From NCBI GenBank assembly GCA_041447175.1, contig CP166960.1:569365-633364 (forward strand): DNA of 64,000 nucleotides, in the 5' to 3' direction. Source of the stretch: Candidatus Bathyarchaeia archaeon (GTDB lineage: Archaea > Thermoproteota > Bathyarchaeia > Bathyarchaeales > Bathycorpusculaceae). Position numbers and translations under genes: made by a program. Positions 25,372 to 34,035 of this stretch are shown one piece after another; position 1 is the stretch's first letter; every line of letters begins with the position of its first letter. The notes under the pieces are model-generated. The model was not told where the DNA came from, made no database searches, and was given only the letters and a program-made list of their open reading frames with translations.

Positions 25372-26016
25372 ATGCAAAGACTGTTAGACAAGGGCTTAGA
25401 ACAATTAACCACAGTAGTTTTTCGTATGGGTGAAATCGCCCAAAAAGCATTATCCCTTTCAGTCAGCGGGTATATTCAGGGTAAAGATGTTTCTGAACAT
25501 GTCCATGAGCTTTCCGAAATTTTAGTCATGATGACTGCTGAGGTGGAAGAGAAGTCCTTCAGCTTAATCGCAAAGTACCAGCCCGTGGCTTCAGATTTGC
25601 GGATAATCAACAGCTACATGAAGATTGCGTACGATTTTGAGCGGTACGGCAGGTATGCTTGGGACATCGCTTTTCTTAACCCCAATATGGGCTTATTAGG
25701 TGGCTGTGAGGGGTGGATGCAGCAGTTTATCCAAGACATGAGTGAAAAAGTCCTCTTGATGGTAAAGATAAGCGTTGACTCGCTAAAGTGCCTCGACACC
25801 GAGCTTGCTAAGACTGTGACTAAAAGTGAGCAGGAAGTTGACGAGATGTATATGCAGTGTTTGAGTAGGCTTGTGAAGGAGGCTGGGGTGATGAACAACT
25901 GCACAATTTCCAGTGTGCTTGCCGTAAGGTATCTTGAGCGTATAGCTGACCACGCTACATACGTTGCTGAATCAGTGGTTTACGTGTCGACGGGAGAAAA
26001 AGTTTCCCTTCGATAA
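25372..26016 (+). CDS. phoU: Phosphate transport regulator PhoU
   Basis: A 214-residue PhoU with two three-helix repeats: EVEEKSFSLIAKYQPVASDLRIINSYMKIAYDFERYGRYAWDIA (about 57-101) and ILAVRYLERIADHATYVAES-type sequence near the end. PhoU inhibits Pst uptake when phosphate is plentiful. It lies 8 bases after pstB and ends the pst operon. Confidence 0.93.
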   Translation: MQRLLDKGLEQLTTVVFRMGEIAQKALSLSVSGYIQGKDVSEHVHELSEILVMMTAEVEEKSFSLIAKYQPVASDLRIINSYMKIAYDFERYGRYAWDIAFLNPNMGLLGGCEGWMQQFIQDMSEKVLLMVKISVDSLKCLDTELAKTVTKSEQEVDEMYMQCLSRLVKEAGVMNNCTISSVLAVRYLERIADHATYVAESVVYVSTGEKVSLR

Positions 26017-26020
26017 GCCT

Positions 26021-26365
26021 CTACGACCGTACCATGATAAGCATCATTTTGAACCGTGTCAGCGCCTTAAGAGCGTGCGGTTCGCCTACAGGTAACATTG
26101 TTACCTCCCCTGCTTTCAGCTTTATTGGTTTGCCTGACACTGTTGCTTCTGCTTCTCCGTCAACTGCATAAATTAATGCGTCAAATGGTGCCGTATGCTC
26201 GCTTAAGCCTTGGGCAGCGTCAAACGCAAATAATGTGACTGTGCCCGCCGTTTTATCGATGAGTGTTCGGCTCACTACGGCACCTTCCTGATAATCTATT
26301 AACTCCGCCAAGGTTTTGGCTTGTGCAGTAAGCTTGGAGTTTTCAAGTTTTCTGTTTTGGTCCAA
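26021..26365 (-). CDS. Small cupin-domain protein
   Basis: A 114-residue single-domain cupin: AFDAAQGLSEHTAPFDALIYAVDGEAEATV (motif 1, with one His retained), KLKAGEVTMLPVGEPHAL (motif 2). Metal ligands are only partly preserved, so enzymatic activity is uncertain. Start chosen at TTG 26365 because GGAGG at 26375-26379 lies 9 bases upstream; a longer frame to 26401 begins with a hydrophobic stretch that does not fit a cupin. Convergent with phoU. Confidence 0.8.
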   Translation of the reverse strand: MDQNRKLENSKLTAQAKTLAELIDYQEGAVVSRTLIDKTAGTVTLFAFDAAQGLSEHTAPFDALIYAVDGEAEATVSGKPIKLKAGEVTMLPVGEPHALKALTRFKMMLIMVRS

Positions 26366-26550
26366 ATTTCTTCGCCTCCACCCAAATATCAATACAATCA
26401 ATAAATAAGCCTATTGCAAACATGCCTAAACTTGCTTAATTTGCGTTTTTGGAACTTTCTTGTTCTCTATTAGTAGGGTTCTTTTATGTTTTTAGATAAT
26501 TCTTTTATTTGATACATAACATCTTTGTTGTTAATGGAGAGAGATTACTT

Positions 26551-28683
26551 TTGGATGCGGCGGCTTCAAGTTCTTTCCGAAAGTTCGGACTTGACTTAGT
26601 TGGCGACGTTCCGTGGGGAACCCATCTCTGCCAACTCTATCAAAACAAACACGACATTTTGGATGTACTATGCCCCTACTTCATGGCTGGTTTACGCGAT
26701 AATGAATACTGCTTGTGGCTGGTCTCATCCCCCTTCACAGTAAAAGCCGCAGCGAGGCATCTAAAAAAGACCCTCCCCGACTTCACACGTTACTCCAAGC
26801 AGGGACAACTAACTGTTTATCCTTCCACAGAATGGTATTGTTCTGAAGATAAAATCGGCAAAGAAGCAATTATGCAAAAATGGGTTGAAAAAGAAGAGAA
26901 AGTGCTTTCTGAAGGATTTGTCGGGCTGCGTATCTTTTGTAATTTACCCTCAGAAAGCCGTTTTTTGCCAAGCCACTGGGTACACATGATTGATTACGAA
27001 AACTACGTCACCTCCGTTTTTAGCCAACACAAGATACTGGCTATTTGTGCCTACCCTTTGAAGAACTGCACCGGCGCAAATGTATTGGATATTGCGCATA
27101 GTCATGTTGGAACGCTAACTAAACGCGGCAAAGAGTGGGTTTTAGTTGAGGATGCTGGTAAACGCAAAGAAAACGAGTTCAAATACCAAAGCATCGTGCA
27201 GACCTCTCTTGATGCTTTTTGGATTGTTGATTTAAACGGCAATTTTTTGGAGGTCAATGGTACGTTCTGTGACTTGACAGGTTATTCTCGAAGCGATTTG
27301 CTTTGCATGAACCTACACGACTTGGAAGGAGCTGAAGCCACCAGAGGTGTTATGCAGCGTATAGAAAAAGTGGTCTTGCGTGGTCACGACCGTTATGAAA
27401 CCCGTTTGTTACGGAAAGACAACTCTCTTATTGATGTTGAGGTTAGCGCCCAGTACATTGCTACACAAAATGGTGGACAAATTTTTGTTTTTGCGCATAA
27501 CGTGACTATGCGTAAACGAAACGAACAAGCCATCAAACATAACGAAACGCTGTACCGAGAGTTAGCGGACAGTATCACTGACTGTTTTGTTGCTCTGGAC
27601 AAAGACCTTAGGTATGTTTATTGGAATAAAAAGAGCGAAAAAATAACCGGGCTTAAAGCTAAAGATGCCATCGGTAAACCTTTCTTTGAGGTTTTCCAAA
27701 AGGATGAAGGAACTGTACGCGTAGCAGAAGCGTACCAAAAAGTGCTAGACACTAGAAAACCGCTGGTTTTTGTTGACGAATTGACAATGAACAATCGAAG
27801 GGTTGTTGTGGAAAATCGCATTTATCCCTCGAAAATAGGTGTCTCCATATTTACCAAAGACATAACGCAGCATAGAGAACTGCAGAATAAACTCTCCGAA
27901 TACACCCAACGGCTAGAAGATTTAGTCAGAAAACGGACTGAGAAATTAAAAGCCGCTGAACGTCTGGCTGCTATAGGGGAAACTGCAGGCATGGTGGGAC
28001 ACGACATCCGCAATCCTCTGCAGACCATAAGTGGCGAGCTGTATTTAGCCAAAGGCGATTTGATGTCGTTGCCCGACACTGCCGCCAAGAAAAGCCTCTC
28101 TGACAGTATCCAAATAATTGGGGAACAAATGTCCTACATTGGTAAAATTGTTGCTGACCTGCAGGATTATGCTCGGACATCCCTGCCCTGTTTGGAGGAT
28201 GTTGACCTTAAAAAAATGGTTAACGACATTCTTTCCACTATGATTGTTCCTCCAGATGTGGTTTTTGTGGTCTCGGTGAAAAAGAGTTTTCCAAAACTGC
28301 GGTCAGACGCGGGCTACTTGAAGCGGATTCTGATTAACCTCATAATTAACGCTGTGCAGGCTATGCCCCGTGGTGGAAAACTTGTTTTGAAGGCAACCTG
28401 CAACGAAAATACTGTGTTTATTCAAATAAAAGATACTGGCGAAGGTATTTCGGACGAGGTTAAAGCTAAAATCTTTAAGCCCTTGTTCACTACTAAACCT
28501 AAAGGTCAGGGGTTAGGGCTGGCTGTTGTAAAAAAGTTGACAACTGCGTTAGGCGGCAACATCTACTTTGAAAGTAAACTGGGAAAAGGCACCTGTTTCA
28601 CTGTTGAACTTCCTTTGAGCCTAACAACCGAGACTTCGCTGTTGAACACCGAATCCGTTGATTCGGCGGCTAGTTCCTTTTAA
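26551..28683 (+). CDS. MEDS-PAS-PAS sensor histidine kinase
   Basis: A 710-residue soluble kinase. Residues ~10-200 form a MEDS domain (VPWGTHLCQLYQNKHDILDV; GLRIFCNLP), a sensor typical of methanogens and methylotrophs. Two PAS domains follow (~210-330, ~330-450), then a coiled coil and a kinase core with phospho-acceptor His in GMVGHDIRNPL (about 484), N box INLIINAVQAMP, G1 DTGEGIS, F box FKPLFTTKPKGQGLGLAVVK and G2 GKGTCFTVELP. No membrane segments. Start chosen at TTG 26551, with GGAGAG 9 bases upstream; a TTG 42 bases earlier is open. The receiver protein 105 bases downstream may be its partner. It is related to the kinase at 47828. Confidence 0.88.
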   Translation: MDAAASSSFRKFGLDLVGDVPWGTHLCQLYQNKHDILDVLCPYFMAGLRDNEYCLWLVSSPFTVKAAARHLKKTLPDFTRYSKQGQLTVYPSTEWYCSEDKIGKEAIMQKWVEKEEKVLSEGFVGLRIFCNLPSESRFLPSHWVHMIDYENYVTSVFSQHKILAICAYPLKNCTGANVLDIAHSHVGTLTKRGKEWVLVEDAGKRKENEFKYQSIVQTSLDAFWIVDLNGNFLEVNGTFCDLTGYSRSDLLCMNLHDLEGAEATRGVMQRIEKVVLRGHDRYETRLLRKDNSLIDVEVSAQYIATQNGGQIFVFAHNVTMRKRNEQAIKHNETLYRELADSITDCFVALDKDLRYVYWNKKSEKITGLKAKDAIGKPFFEVFQKDEGTVRVAEAYQKVLDTRKPLVFVDELTMNNRRVVVENRIYPSKIGVSIFTKDITQHRELQNKLSEYTQRLEDLVRKRTEKLKAAERLAAIGETAGMVGHDIRNPLQTISGELYLAKGDLMSLPDTAAKKSLSDSIQIIGEQMSYIGKIVADLQDYARTSLPCLEDVDLKKMVNDILSTMIVPPDVVFVVSVKKSFPKLRSDAGYLKRILINLIINAVQAMPRGGKLVLKATCNENTVFIQIKDTGEGISDEVKAKIFKPLFTTKPKGQGLGLAVVKKLTTALGGNIYFESKLGKGTCFTVELPLSLTTETSLLNTESVDSAASSF

Positions 28684-28788
28684 ATTTTTGTGACTGTGAC
28701 TGGGTAACAACAAATCTATAAACCCTTTTTCGGTGGATAGCTAAAAAAGCTGCTACTACAGCTGCCTCTATATTCCGACTGGTGGTGT

Positions 28789-29211
28789 TTGAGTGTGTGT
28801 GTCCCCCAAAAATCAATCCTAATCGTTGATGACGACAAAGCGATTCTTAGAGTTTTAACAAAACTTTTGGCGAAACGAGGTTTCACGGTTACGGCTGTGG
28901 AGACGGGTTTTGCAGCTTTAATTCAGATTGAGAAGACCTGTTTTGATGTTGCTTTGCTTGATGTTCGTTTGCCTGATATGCTGGGGACGGACCTTTTGCC
29001 TGTGTTAAGAAAAGTTTCTCCCAAAACGGTGCGAATTATTTTCACGGGGTCACCTAGTATTGAAAAAGGTGACCGTGACCATGAAGATATGGATGTTTTC
29101 CTAGTTAAACCTGTTAGCCCCGAAGTCCTTTTGAATGTTTTAAACGAAAAACTTTCCCTCAATAACTCCTCATCAAAAACGGGACAACACCTGCCTGAAC
29201 CATTAGTGTAA
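28789..29211 (+). CDS. Single-domain response regulator
   Basis: A 140-residue CheY-like receiver: SILIVDDDKAILRVL (acidic pocket), phospho-acceptor Asp in VALLDVRLPDM (about residue 57), IIFTGS (conserved Thr) and VFLVKPVSPEVLL (conserved Lys). There is no output domain, so it probably acts by protein contact or phosphorelay. TTG start. It lies downstream of the MEDS-PAS kinase. Confidence 0.88.
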   Translation: MSVCVPQKSILIVDDDKAILRVLTKLLAKRGFTVTAVETGFAALIQIEKTCFDVALLDVRLPDMLGTDLLPVLRKVSPKTVRIIFTGSPSIEKGDRDHEDMDVFLVKPVSPEVLLNVLNEKLSLNNSSSKTGQHLPEPLV

Positions 29212-29448
29212 ATGCTTCAAAACGTTCCTACCATTGCCCCGCGTGTGTAGGCAAAAATGTGTGTCATACTCAGCAAAACCAAACTCGTGTTACCCAAAAG
29301 AAACCGTTTTCTGTTTTTTGTAGTTGTATTCTTTGCGGGAGATAAGAAATGCTTAACTGTCGAGACAGCATAATAACATACGTTATCAAGAAAAAATTTG
29401 CTTAATCTTGAAGTAGCTTTCAAGCCTGGAAAAGAGGAGGAACAATAA

Positions 29449-29856
29449 ACGCAAGACCAAGAAAACCCTGAGAACAACCAAGCCCAAACTGAGCAAGCAG
29501 GCTCAACCCAAACGGAAACTGAAAGCGCTGAACCCCAAGGCTCACCAGCACACCCAAAACTGACCTCTACAACCTACCTCAAAGCTATGCCCCTGCGTGA
29601 CTTAGCTGACCTTGAAAACGTCAAAACTGAAGTCAGCAACGGCAATATCCTCATCCTCAAAATTACTCCCTTGGCAAACAAGAACATTCTTGATGTTTCT
29701 CGGGCTGTGAATGAACTTTACACTTTTACAGAAGAGATTGGCGGCGACATTGCACGTCTCGGTGAAGAACGCATTGTTATTTGTCCCCCAAAAATAAGGA
29801 TTTGGCGGGAGAAAAAACCCGCGCAGAACCAGAAACCGCTGCCTACAGCAGCCTAA
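29449..29856 (+). CDS. sepF: Cell-division protein SepF, apparent ACG start
   Basis: The C-terminal ~95 residues form a complete archaeal SepF (DUF552) domain: STTYLKAMPLRDLADLENV, NGNILILKITPLANKN, VDELYTF-type helix, then GGDIARLGEERIVICPPKIRIW. SepF anchors FtsZ to the membrane in most archaea. The first ATG (29587) would cut into the domain. The frame is open back to a stop at 29446. GAGGAGG at 29434-29440 sits 8 bases before ACG 29449, pointing to ACG as start and giving 135 residues with a Gln/Glu-rich N-terminal region. The amphipathic membrane-targeting helix usual at the N-terminus is not evident. A C-to-T sequencing error (ATG) is an alternative. Confidence 0.8.
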   Translation, partial: TQDQENPENNQAQTEQAGSTQTETESAEPQGSPAHPKLTSTTYLKAMPLRDLADLENVKTEVSNGNILILKITPLANKNILDVSRAVNELYTFTEEIGGDIARLGEERIVICPPKIRIWREKKPAQNQKPLPTAA

Positions 29857-31765
29857 ACGTTTCCATCACTGCAGGCACAATTGTGTTTATGCCTGACTTG
29901 TTACCCACGTAGTTAGCCAAGTTCAATATTTTTGACCGTTCTCCGTGGCAAAGGAAAATCCGTTCTGGTTTTGGAGACAAATTCGTCAGGTAACCCACCA
30001 GTTGTCTGCGGTCGCTGTGACCCGAAAAGCCTTCAATTGATTCTACTTGCAGTTTGCATTGAACAACCGCCATTTTGCCTTCGTTGTCCATCATGGTGAC
30101 TTCGTTGATGCCTTTTTGTACGCGTCGCCCCATGGTGCCTTCAATTTGGTATGATACGAAGATTATGGTGTTGCGGTCATCGTCAGCCCAGTTCTTGAAG
30201 TATTCAATGACTGGTCCGCCTTCAAGCATACCTGAAGTAGCCAGCACAATGCAGGGTTCGCCGTCGATTATGCTTTGGCGTACGCTGGGGTGTTCTACGA
30301 TGGTGAAGTAGTCGCTTTGGAACGGGTTAACTTCCTCGTGTAGGATGCTGTGACGCACTTCCCTGCCCAAATATTCAGGGTATGCGGTGTGGATGGCTGT
30401 AGCTTCGCTAATCATGCCTTCGATGAAGACGGGTGCTTCTTTCATCATGCCGCGTTTCATGTAGCCGTCGATGATGAGCATGATTTCTTGGGCTCTTCCC
30501 ACAGCAGGAACTGGAATCAGCACCTTGCCTTTACGCTCCAACGTTGAGTTAATCACTTGCGTTAGGCGTTCTTCAGCTTCGACGCGTGTAGGCATCACAT
30601 CGTCAACTCCGCCGTAAGTGCTTTCACTTATGATGGTTTCTACACGGGGAAACTCGTTTGCGGCTGCCTCAAGCAGCATGGTCCGTGCGAACTTGTAGTC
30701 GCCTGTGTAAACGATGTTATGTAAGCCTTCACCGATGTGCAGGTGCGCCATTGAAGAACCCAATATGTGGCCGCTGTTGTGCAAGGTTAACCGAATGTCT
30801 GGGGCGATATCGGTGACGACACCGTACCGCAGTGGGATGGTGTGCAAAACGCATTCACGCACGTCTTTTTGGTCATAGTATGGCGTGATGCCCTGTTTCC
30901 CAGCTACATCCAAATAGTCCAACTGCAGCATAGTCATCAAATTTGATGTGGGTGCAGAGCAGTAGACTGGTCCATCGTAGCCGTACTTGTACAGAAACGG
31001 TACCAGTCCACAGTGGTCCAAGTGTGCATGAGTTATTACCACCGCGTCAAGTGAGTCAATTTGAAATTCTGGCGAGTCAAACCGTGGAAAAGACTCAAAC
31101 GGCCTTTGAGAACCAGGGTTAATGCCGCAGTCTAACAGTACACTGCTTTCGCGGGTTTTAAGCAAAAAGGCGCTGCGTCCTACTTCTTGAGCTCCACCCA
31201 GCACAGTTAGACGCACGTCGCCTACGTCGTAGGTTTTGGGGCGGAATATTCGTTCGCCTATCGTGCGCAGGATACGTTCACGTTCTTGGCTTTCAGAATG
31301 CAGGTAATGCCGCATGTTGGTTACGATTTTGGATTTTAGTGGTGGACTGCGTAGAACGTGGGGTCGCCATTTGGTTTTTTTGATGATTTCTTGAAGGACA
31401 ATGCCGTTTCTGCCGATGACTAAGCCTGGTTTTTTGGTTTCTATGATGATTTCGCCAAGGCTGGGGTCAAAGTTTATGTCGGTGATTTCGGCTTCTTTGG
31501 CGATGAGTTCGCGGGTGATTTTTTCTGCTTCAACCTCTTGTAGCCGCACTGAAGGGTCTGGACGAACGACAATGCGTTTGCGGATGACGCCGACGATTTC
31601 TGCAATGACACTGCTTTGTTCGACTAGAATTTCGGGTTTTTTGGTGTATATGCTGAGCATGGGGCCTTCATATTCGATGCGGGTTACTTCCGCTTCTTTG
31701 GGCACATGCTTGAGAATGTATTGGGTTATTTCGACTTTATCTTTGTCTTGTTGAGTTCGAGCCAC
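29843..31765 (-). CDS. fttA: KH-metallo-beta-lactamase-beta-CASP ribonuclease (aCPSF1/FttA)
   Basis: A 640-residue nuclease. Two N-terminal KH modules (to ~145; LVIGRNGIVLQEIIKKT) precede a metallo-beta-lactamase/beta-CASP core with VVITHAHLDHCG (HxHxDH, near 245), SGHILGSS, YTGDYKF and SGHSDRRQL. This archaeal CPSF73 relative cuts RNA downstream of genes at U-rich sites and terminates transcription (FttA). It starts 4 bases after the proteasome beta subunit stop, an apparent operon. It overlaps the convergent sepF end by 14 bases. Confidence 0.95.
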   Translation of the reverse strand: MARTQQDKDKVEITQYILKHVPKEAEVTRIEYEGPMLSIYTKKPEILVEQSSVIAEIVGVIRKRIVVRPDPSVRLQEVEAEKITRELIAKEAEITDINFDPSLGEIIIETKKPGLVIGRNGIVLQEIIKKTKWRPHVLRSPPLKSKIVTNMRHYLHSESQERERILRTIGERIFRPKTYDVGDVRLTVLGGAQEVGRSAFLLKTRESSVLLDCGINPGSQRPFESFPRFDSPEFQIDSLDAVVITHAHLDHCGLVPFLYKYGYDGPVYCSAPTSNLMTMLQLDYLDVAGKQGITPYYDQKDVRECVLHTIPLRYGVVTDIAPDIRLTLHNSGHILGSSMAHLHIGEGLHNIVYTGDYKFARTMLLEAAANEFPRVETIISESTYGGVDDVMPTRVEAEERLTQVINSTLERKGKVLIPVPAVGRAQEIMLIIDGYMKRGMMKEAPVFIEGMISEATAIHTAYPEYLGREVRHSILHEEVNPFQSDYFTIVEHPSVRQSIIDGEPCIVLATSGMLEGGPVIEYFKNWADDDRNTIIFVSYQIEGTMGRRVQKGINEVTMMDNEGKMAVVQCKLQVESIEGFSGHSDRRQLVGYLTNLSPKPERIFLCHGERSKILNLANYVGNKSGINTIVPAVMETFRLL

Positions 31766-31769
31766 AGTT

Positions 31770-32408
31770 TTAACTTCCCTTTTTGAGGAGCTCCTGTTTT
31801 TCGGAGTCAGTGAGCTCTCGGTATCCTTGTCCGTTTATGACGATGATGTTGTAGTTGTTGCCGCTTGCTACGTCACGTTTCATTGCCGCGTTGACTGCGC
31901 GTGCGATGACTGGCAGGGCTTCTTCTACAGTCATGTCCGTTTTGAATTTGTCCTCTAAAACTCCGATTGCCAGCGGGGAGCCTGAACCTGTGCTGGTGAC
32001 TGTTTCTTCGGTTACGCTGCCGTAAGGGTCTAAATTGTACAGGTGTGGTCCGGTGCTGTCCACGCCGCCAACTAGAATTTGCGCCATCAAGCCTCTTGCG
32101 GAGAAGAGCAGGTTGCTTGTCATGCGGGCTGCGGCGTTAATGGGCATGGGTCGGTTGAGGTTTATGCGGTAGAGTTGGGCGTTGGCAGTTATTATGTCAA
32201 TGACTTTTTGGGCGTCGGCGACGCTGCCAGCGATGGTCATGCCGATGTGGTCGTCGATTTTGTAGACTTTTTTGCCCTGTTTATGTGCAACGTAGTAGCC
32301 CATTGTTACTCTTGTGTCGGAGGCTAAGATTACGCCGTCTTTGCAGACGACTCCAGTGGTTGTTGTCCCCTTAACTATTAACTGGTTAACTGCATTATTG
32401 CTTGCCAT
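31770..32408 (-). CDS. psmB: 20S proteasome beta subunit
   Basis: A 212-residue N-terminal nucleophile hydrolase. A 14-residue propeptide ends in VKG, before Thr1 of GTTTTGVVCKDGVILASDTR. Catalytic Asp (ASDTR) and Lys (GKKVYKI) are present, and TGSGSPLAIGVLED is the family signature near the C-terminal half. It assembles with alpha subunits (not in the window) into the archaeal proteasome. Upstream of fttA by 4 bases. Confidence 0.96.
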   Translation of the reverse strand: MASNNAVNQLIVKGTTTTGVVCKDGVILASDTRVTMGYYVAHKQGKKVYKIDDHIGMTIAGSVADAQKVIDIITANAQLYRINLNRPMPINAAARMTSNLLFSARGLMAQILVGGVDSTGPHLYNLDPYGSVTEETVTSTGSGSPLAIGVLEDKFKTDMTVEEALPVIARAVNAAMKRDVASGNNYNIIVINGQGYRELTDSEKQELLKKGS

Positions 32409-32648
32409 TTTAGTTTTGTCTCCCTAAAACTGAACTTGGGAATTCGCGTTGCGGAACGGAATTCCATCTGTAGGAAGTAGCATCATGTTATCTCTCCATG
32501 GGATTTATTAACATTACGGTAAGATGCATTGAATGAATAGACGCTTTTTTTGAGGTTTCAGTTGCGATTTTTTCGCCATAATCCCTTCATTTTTCGAAAA
32601 ATGTCTGTTCTCCAGTGCTCTTTAGGCTGTGCCTTTAGATGTTTAGCC

Positions 32649-33245
32649 TTAAACTATGTATTTGCCAGTTGATTGCTCGAAATTGCGGACAATTTGCATA
32701 ACCCGTTTAGGCGCTGCTGCTGCTTCCAGAGGCAAGTTTTTAAGCAGAATCCACGGCGATTTGCGCGCTAAAACCGTTGCTGCATGCTCCTCGCCAAAAC
32801 ACTTAGCTGCAACAACCACGACTTGGCGGCGCACTTCAACCTCCGACAACTCGCCTAACGCATGCAGGTACTCGTGAAGCAGCAGGTTGTAGGCTAAGGC
32901 GTTCATGGTTTGCTTGTCGCTCAGGGTGGCTTCCACAATTTCCACCAGGCGCCTATTCAAGACGATGTTGTTGGTGCCAACGGGGTAGTAAGCGCCCAGC
33001 TGTAATGGCAGATCATCCAAGAAGAGCATCATGCCGCCGCGGCGTTTCCTAAACGTGAAGTCCACGGTGTCTTTGACGGTTTGCCAGACTTCAGCGTAGC
33101 TAACTGCGTTTTCCAGCTGCTTAGCAAAGTTGGGTTCAGCGTTGGGTTGACTCAAAAACGTTCCACAAAGAAATCTGCACGGGGTAACCTTAAAACGTTC
33201 AGGTTTAAAAAAAGGAAACTGCCACACTTGGAGCGGAGTAGTCAT
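32649..33245 (-). CDS. HExxH-motif protein, putative zinc metallopeptidase
   Basis: A 198-residue protein with YNLLLHEYLHALGELSEVEVRRQVV, a gluzincin/metzincin-like HExxH helix followed by an acidic stretch that could supply the third ligand. The rest (LPLQLGAYYPVGTNNIVLNRRLVE) resembles the substrate strand before the zinc helix. No signal peptide, so probably cytosolic. I do not recognise a named family. It is divergent from the toxin-antitoxin pair at 33290 across about 45 bases. Confidence 0.65.
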   Translation of the reverse strand: MTTPLQVWQFPFFKPERFKVTPCRFLCGTFLSQPNAEPNFAKQLENAVSYAEVWQTVKDTVDFTFRKRRGGMMLFLDDLPLQLGAYYPVGTNNIVLNRRLVEIVEATLSDKQTMNALAYNLLLHEYLHALGELSEVEVRRQVVVVAAKCFGEEHAATVLARKSPWILLKNLPLEAAAAPKRVMQIVRNFEQSTGKYIV

Positions 33246-33289
33246 ATTTTATTAGTTGGAACGCTCTTCTGTTGCTTGAGGCGTGCCAG

Positions 33290-33535
33290 ATGAAAACTGA
33301 ATCAGAACTCTTGGAGCGGATTGTTGTGGACCCTAAAGTTATGAGTGGAAGACCCGTGGTGAAGGGTACGCGAATCACCGTGGAGCAGGTGTTAAAGCTG
33401 CTTGCCCAGAGTCTGTCGCCTAAAGAAATCCTCAAAGACTATCCTCACTTAACAAAAGATGACATATCTGCAGTGCTGCTTTACGCTGCTAAAGTTGCTG
33501 CCGAAGAAGAAGTCTTCCCAGTAACCATCCCGTGA
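33290..33535 (+). CDS. DUF433 antitoxin-like protein
   Basis: An 81-residue DUF433 protein: RIVVDPKVMSGRPVVKGTRI, VEQVLKLLAQSLSPKEILKDYP and LTKDDISAVLLYAAKVAAEE. DUF433 proteins have a winged-helix-like DNA-binding fold and act as antitoxins for PIN-like toxins. Start chosen at ATG 33290. The partner gene follows 10 bases later. Confidence 0.88.
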   Translation: MKTESELLERIVVDPKVMSGRPVVKGTRITVEQVLKLLAQSLSPKEILKDYPHLTKDDISAVLLYAAKVAAEEEVFPVTIP

Positions 33536-33545
33536 GCTGGCTTTT

Positions 33546-33908
33546 TTGAAGTTTTTGGTTGACGAATGTACGGGCGTTTGGGTGTCTAAGAAGCTTGAAC
33601 AGATGGGGTTTGATTCAGTATCCGTCCTTGAATGTATGAAAGGCGCTTCAGATGAAGACATAATTCAAAGAGCCATTAAAGAAAATCGAGTGCTAATCAC
33701 TAACGATAAGTACTTTGGTCGGCTCGCAGAATTTCACAAACTACCTGGCATTATATTGTTAAGGTTGAAAGATGAAAGCATAGAAAACAAAGTCAAACTG
33801 GTTTCTTTCGCGGTTGCCGTTCATGGAAAAGCAGTTTTAGGAAATGTTATGGTTGTATCGGAGGAGAAGATAAGGGTACGGCGGATAAAGAAAAGCAAAA
33901 AAGCATAA
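33546..33908 (+). CDS. DUF5615 PIN-like toxin
   Basis: A 120-residue PIN-like protein of the Mut7-C/DUF5615 group: MKFLVDECTGVWVSKKLEQMG (first Asp-Glu), GASDEDIIQRAIKENRVLITNDKYFGRLA (second and third acidic positions) and GIILLRLKD. PIN-like toxins are metal-dependent RNases. TTG start. With the DUF433 gene it forms a compact toxin-antitoxin unit. The C-terminus is strongly basic (RVRRIKKSKKA). Confidence 0.85.
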   Translation: MKFLVDECTGVWVSKKLEQMGFDSVSVLECMKGASDEDIIQRAIKENRVLITNDKYFGRLAEFHKLPGIILLRLKDESIENKVKLVSFAVAVHGKAVLGNVMVVSEEKIRVRRIKKSKKA

Positions 33909-34035
33909 TCCAGCAAAAATCGCCGTTCGCCGTCACCTCGATTTGGATGTAAAATATCCTGTTCTTTTCAGAGAACAGACTGTTCCGCGGGGAGAGCTAA
34001 CAGCGCCTTTTCTCTTTACTTTCACGGGGTCCTGC

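Noticed and set aside
29217-29477. 86-residue minus-strand frame
   Set aside because: Overlaps the sepF promoter and N-terminal coding; no family or start signal.
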